NCBI GenBank assembly: GCA_035288145.1
Contig: DATEAX010000036.1
Coordinates: 1 to 5,199 of the forward strand
Direction: 5' to 3'
Source: DATEAX01 sp035288145
GTDB lineage: Bacteria > Patescibacteriota > UBA1384 > UBA12157 > JAENIV01
DNA: 5,199 bases
Part shown: positions 5,021 to 5,199 of the stretch, in pieces
How the letters are laid out: each line of letters starts with the position of its first letter
How positions within the stretch are numbered: the first letter of the stretch is position 1
The notes under the pieces: generated by a model
Databases searched by the model: none
Seen by the model: only the letters and a program-made list of their open reading frames with translations
Told to the model about the DNA's origin: nothing
Position numbers and translations under genes: made by a program

Positions 5021-5199
5021 ATGTCGACGAGAGAAGGGAGAAGTGCTGTTTTAGCATGTATCCTGTCGTTGATAATTCCCGGGGTGGGCCATTTCTATAC
5101 CGGTTCACTGGGAAAGGGTTTCGCTTTCTTGATTATTCAGCTGGTAGGAGCTGGCCTTGTATCGACAATTGTCGGTGCCGTTATCGGTATTCCCATCCT
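5021..5199 (+). CDS. Small TM2-like integral membrane protein (3' end missing)
   Basis: Only the first 59 complete codons are in the window. The protein opens with a short charged N-terminus (MSTREGR), then a hydrophobic helix (about 8-24, AVLACILSLIIPGVGHF), a Tyr-Thr-Gly-Ser-Leu-Gly-Lys-Gly turn, and a second long hydrophobic stretch (about 34-59). The pattern PGVGHFYTG-x-x-x-KG resembles TM2-domain and related small membrane proteins, where PGxGxFYxG precedes a Lys/Gly turn between two helices. No biochemical role is established for that group, and none is assigned here. The start is supported by the near-perfect ribosome-binding site and a strong dedicated promoter, which together predict high expression. 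No signal peptide cleavage site is evident. Whether more domains follow cannot be seen. Confidence 0.8.
   Translation, partial: MSTREGRSAVLACILSLIIPGVGHFYTGSLGKGFAFLIIQLVGAGLVSTIVGAVIGIPI

Noticed and set aside
5005..5199. Out-of-frame ATG at 5005 opening a frame to the right edge
   Set aside because: Its ATG overlaps the Shine-Dalgarno site of the TM2-like gene, and its product is Cys/Arg-rich with no family pattern. The frame from 5021 gives clear membrane helices.

Overview
The window holds six protein-coding genes on both strands, two of them cut by the window edges. There are no RNA genes, CRISPR arrays or insertion sequences, and no gene-free stretch longer than about 110 bases. Moderate GC, compact spacing and typical bacterial promoters point to a bacterium. 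Two short GC-rich hairpin elements look like repeats I associate with Candidate Phyla Radiation (Patescibacteria) assemblies: a TTCGACTCCGCTCGGGAC-type unit inside one gene and a CGTAGCTTTAGCGTAGG-type unit in a terminator. The SHQL-type H box of the kinase and the small AhpF/TrxR-like reductase fit that too. This is a moderate-confidence inference, not a phylogenetic result.

Layout, left to right. (1) The 3' part of an AhpF/thioredoxin-reductase-like flavoprotein gene (+, ends 868). It keeps the CxxC redox pair and pyridine-nucleotide fold but lacks the HRRxxxR signature for NADPH. (2) A two-gene two-component operon on the minus strand: a six-helix membrane histidine kinase (2568 to 1267) followed, with a 4-base TTGA overlap, by a stand-alone CheY-like receiver (1270 to 881). 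The receiver ends only 12 bases from the reductase, tail to tail. (3) A clear minus-strand intrinsic terminator (2590-2633) closes the next gene. (4) A large secreted protein gene (minus, 4308 to 2656) joins a zinc M48 peptidase, a CHAP cysteine amidase/peptidase and a C-terminal beta-rich domain. This is the most unusual gene in the window. (5) A 111-base divergent intergenic region with recognisable -10 elements in both directions. (6) An AAG/MPG-family 3-methyladenine DNA glycosylase gene (+, 4420-4947) with the hairpin-repeat unit embedded in its coding frame. (7) A strong promoter whose -35 overlaps the glycosylase stop codon drives a small TM2-like membrane protein that runs off the right edge.

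The genes do not form one pathway. Two may relate to stress: the peroxide/disulfide reductase and the base-excision glycosylase. The M48-CHAP protein most likely acts on the cell envelope. The kinase and receiver form a signalling pair with no output domain in view. Translation starts fall into two classes. The receiver, M48-CHAP and TM2-like genes have strong Shine-Dalgarno sites, two of them with TTG starts. The kinase and glycosylase have no Shine-Dalgarno and carry a -10 element exactly 6 bases before the ATG, which suggests leaderless mRNAs.
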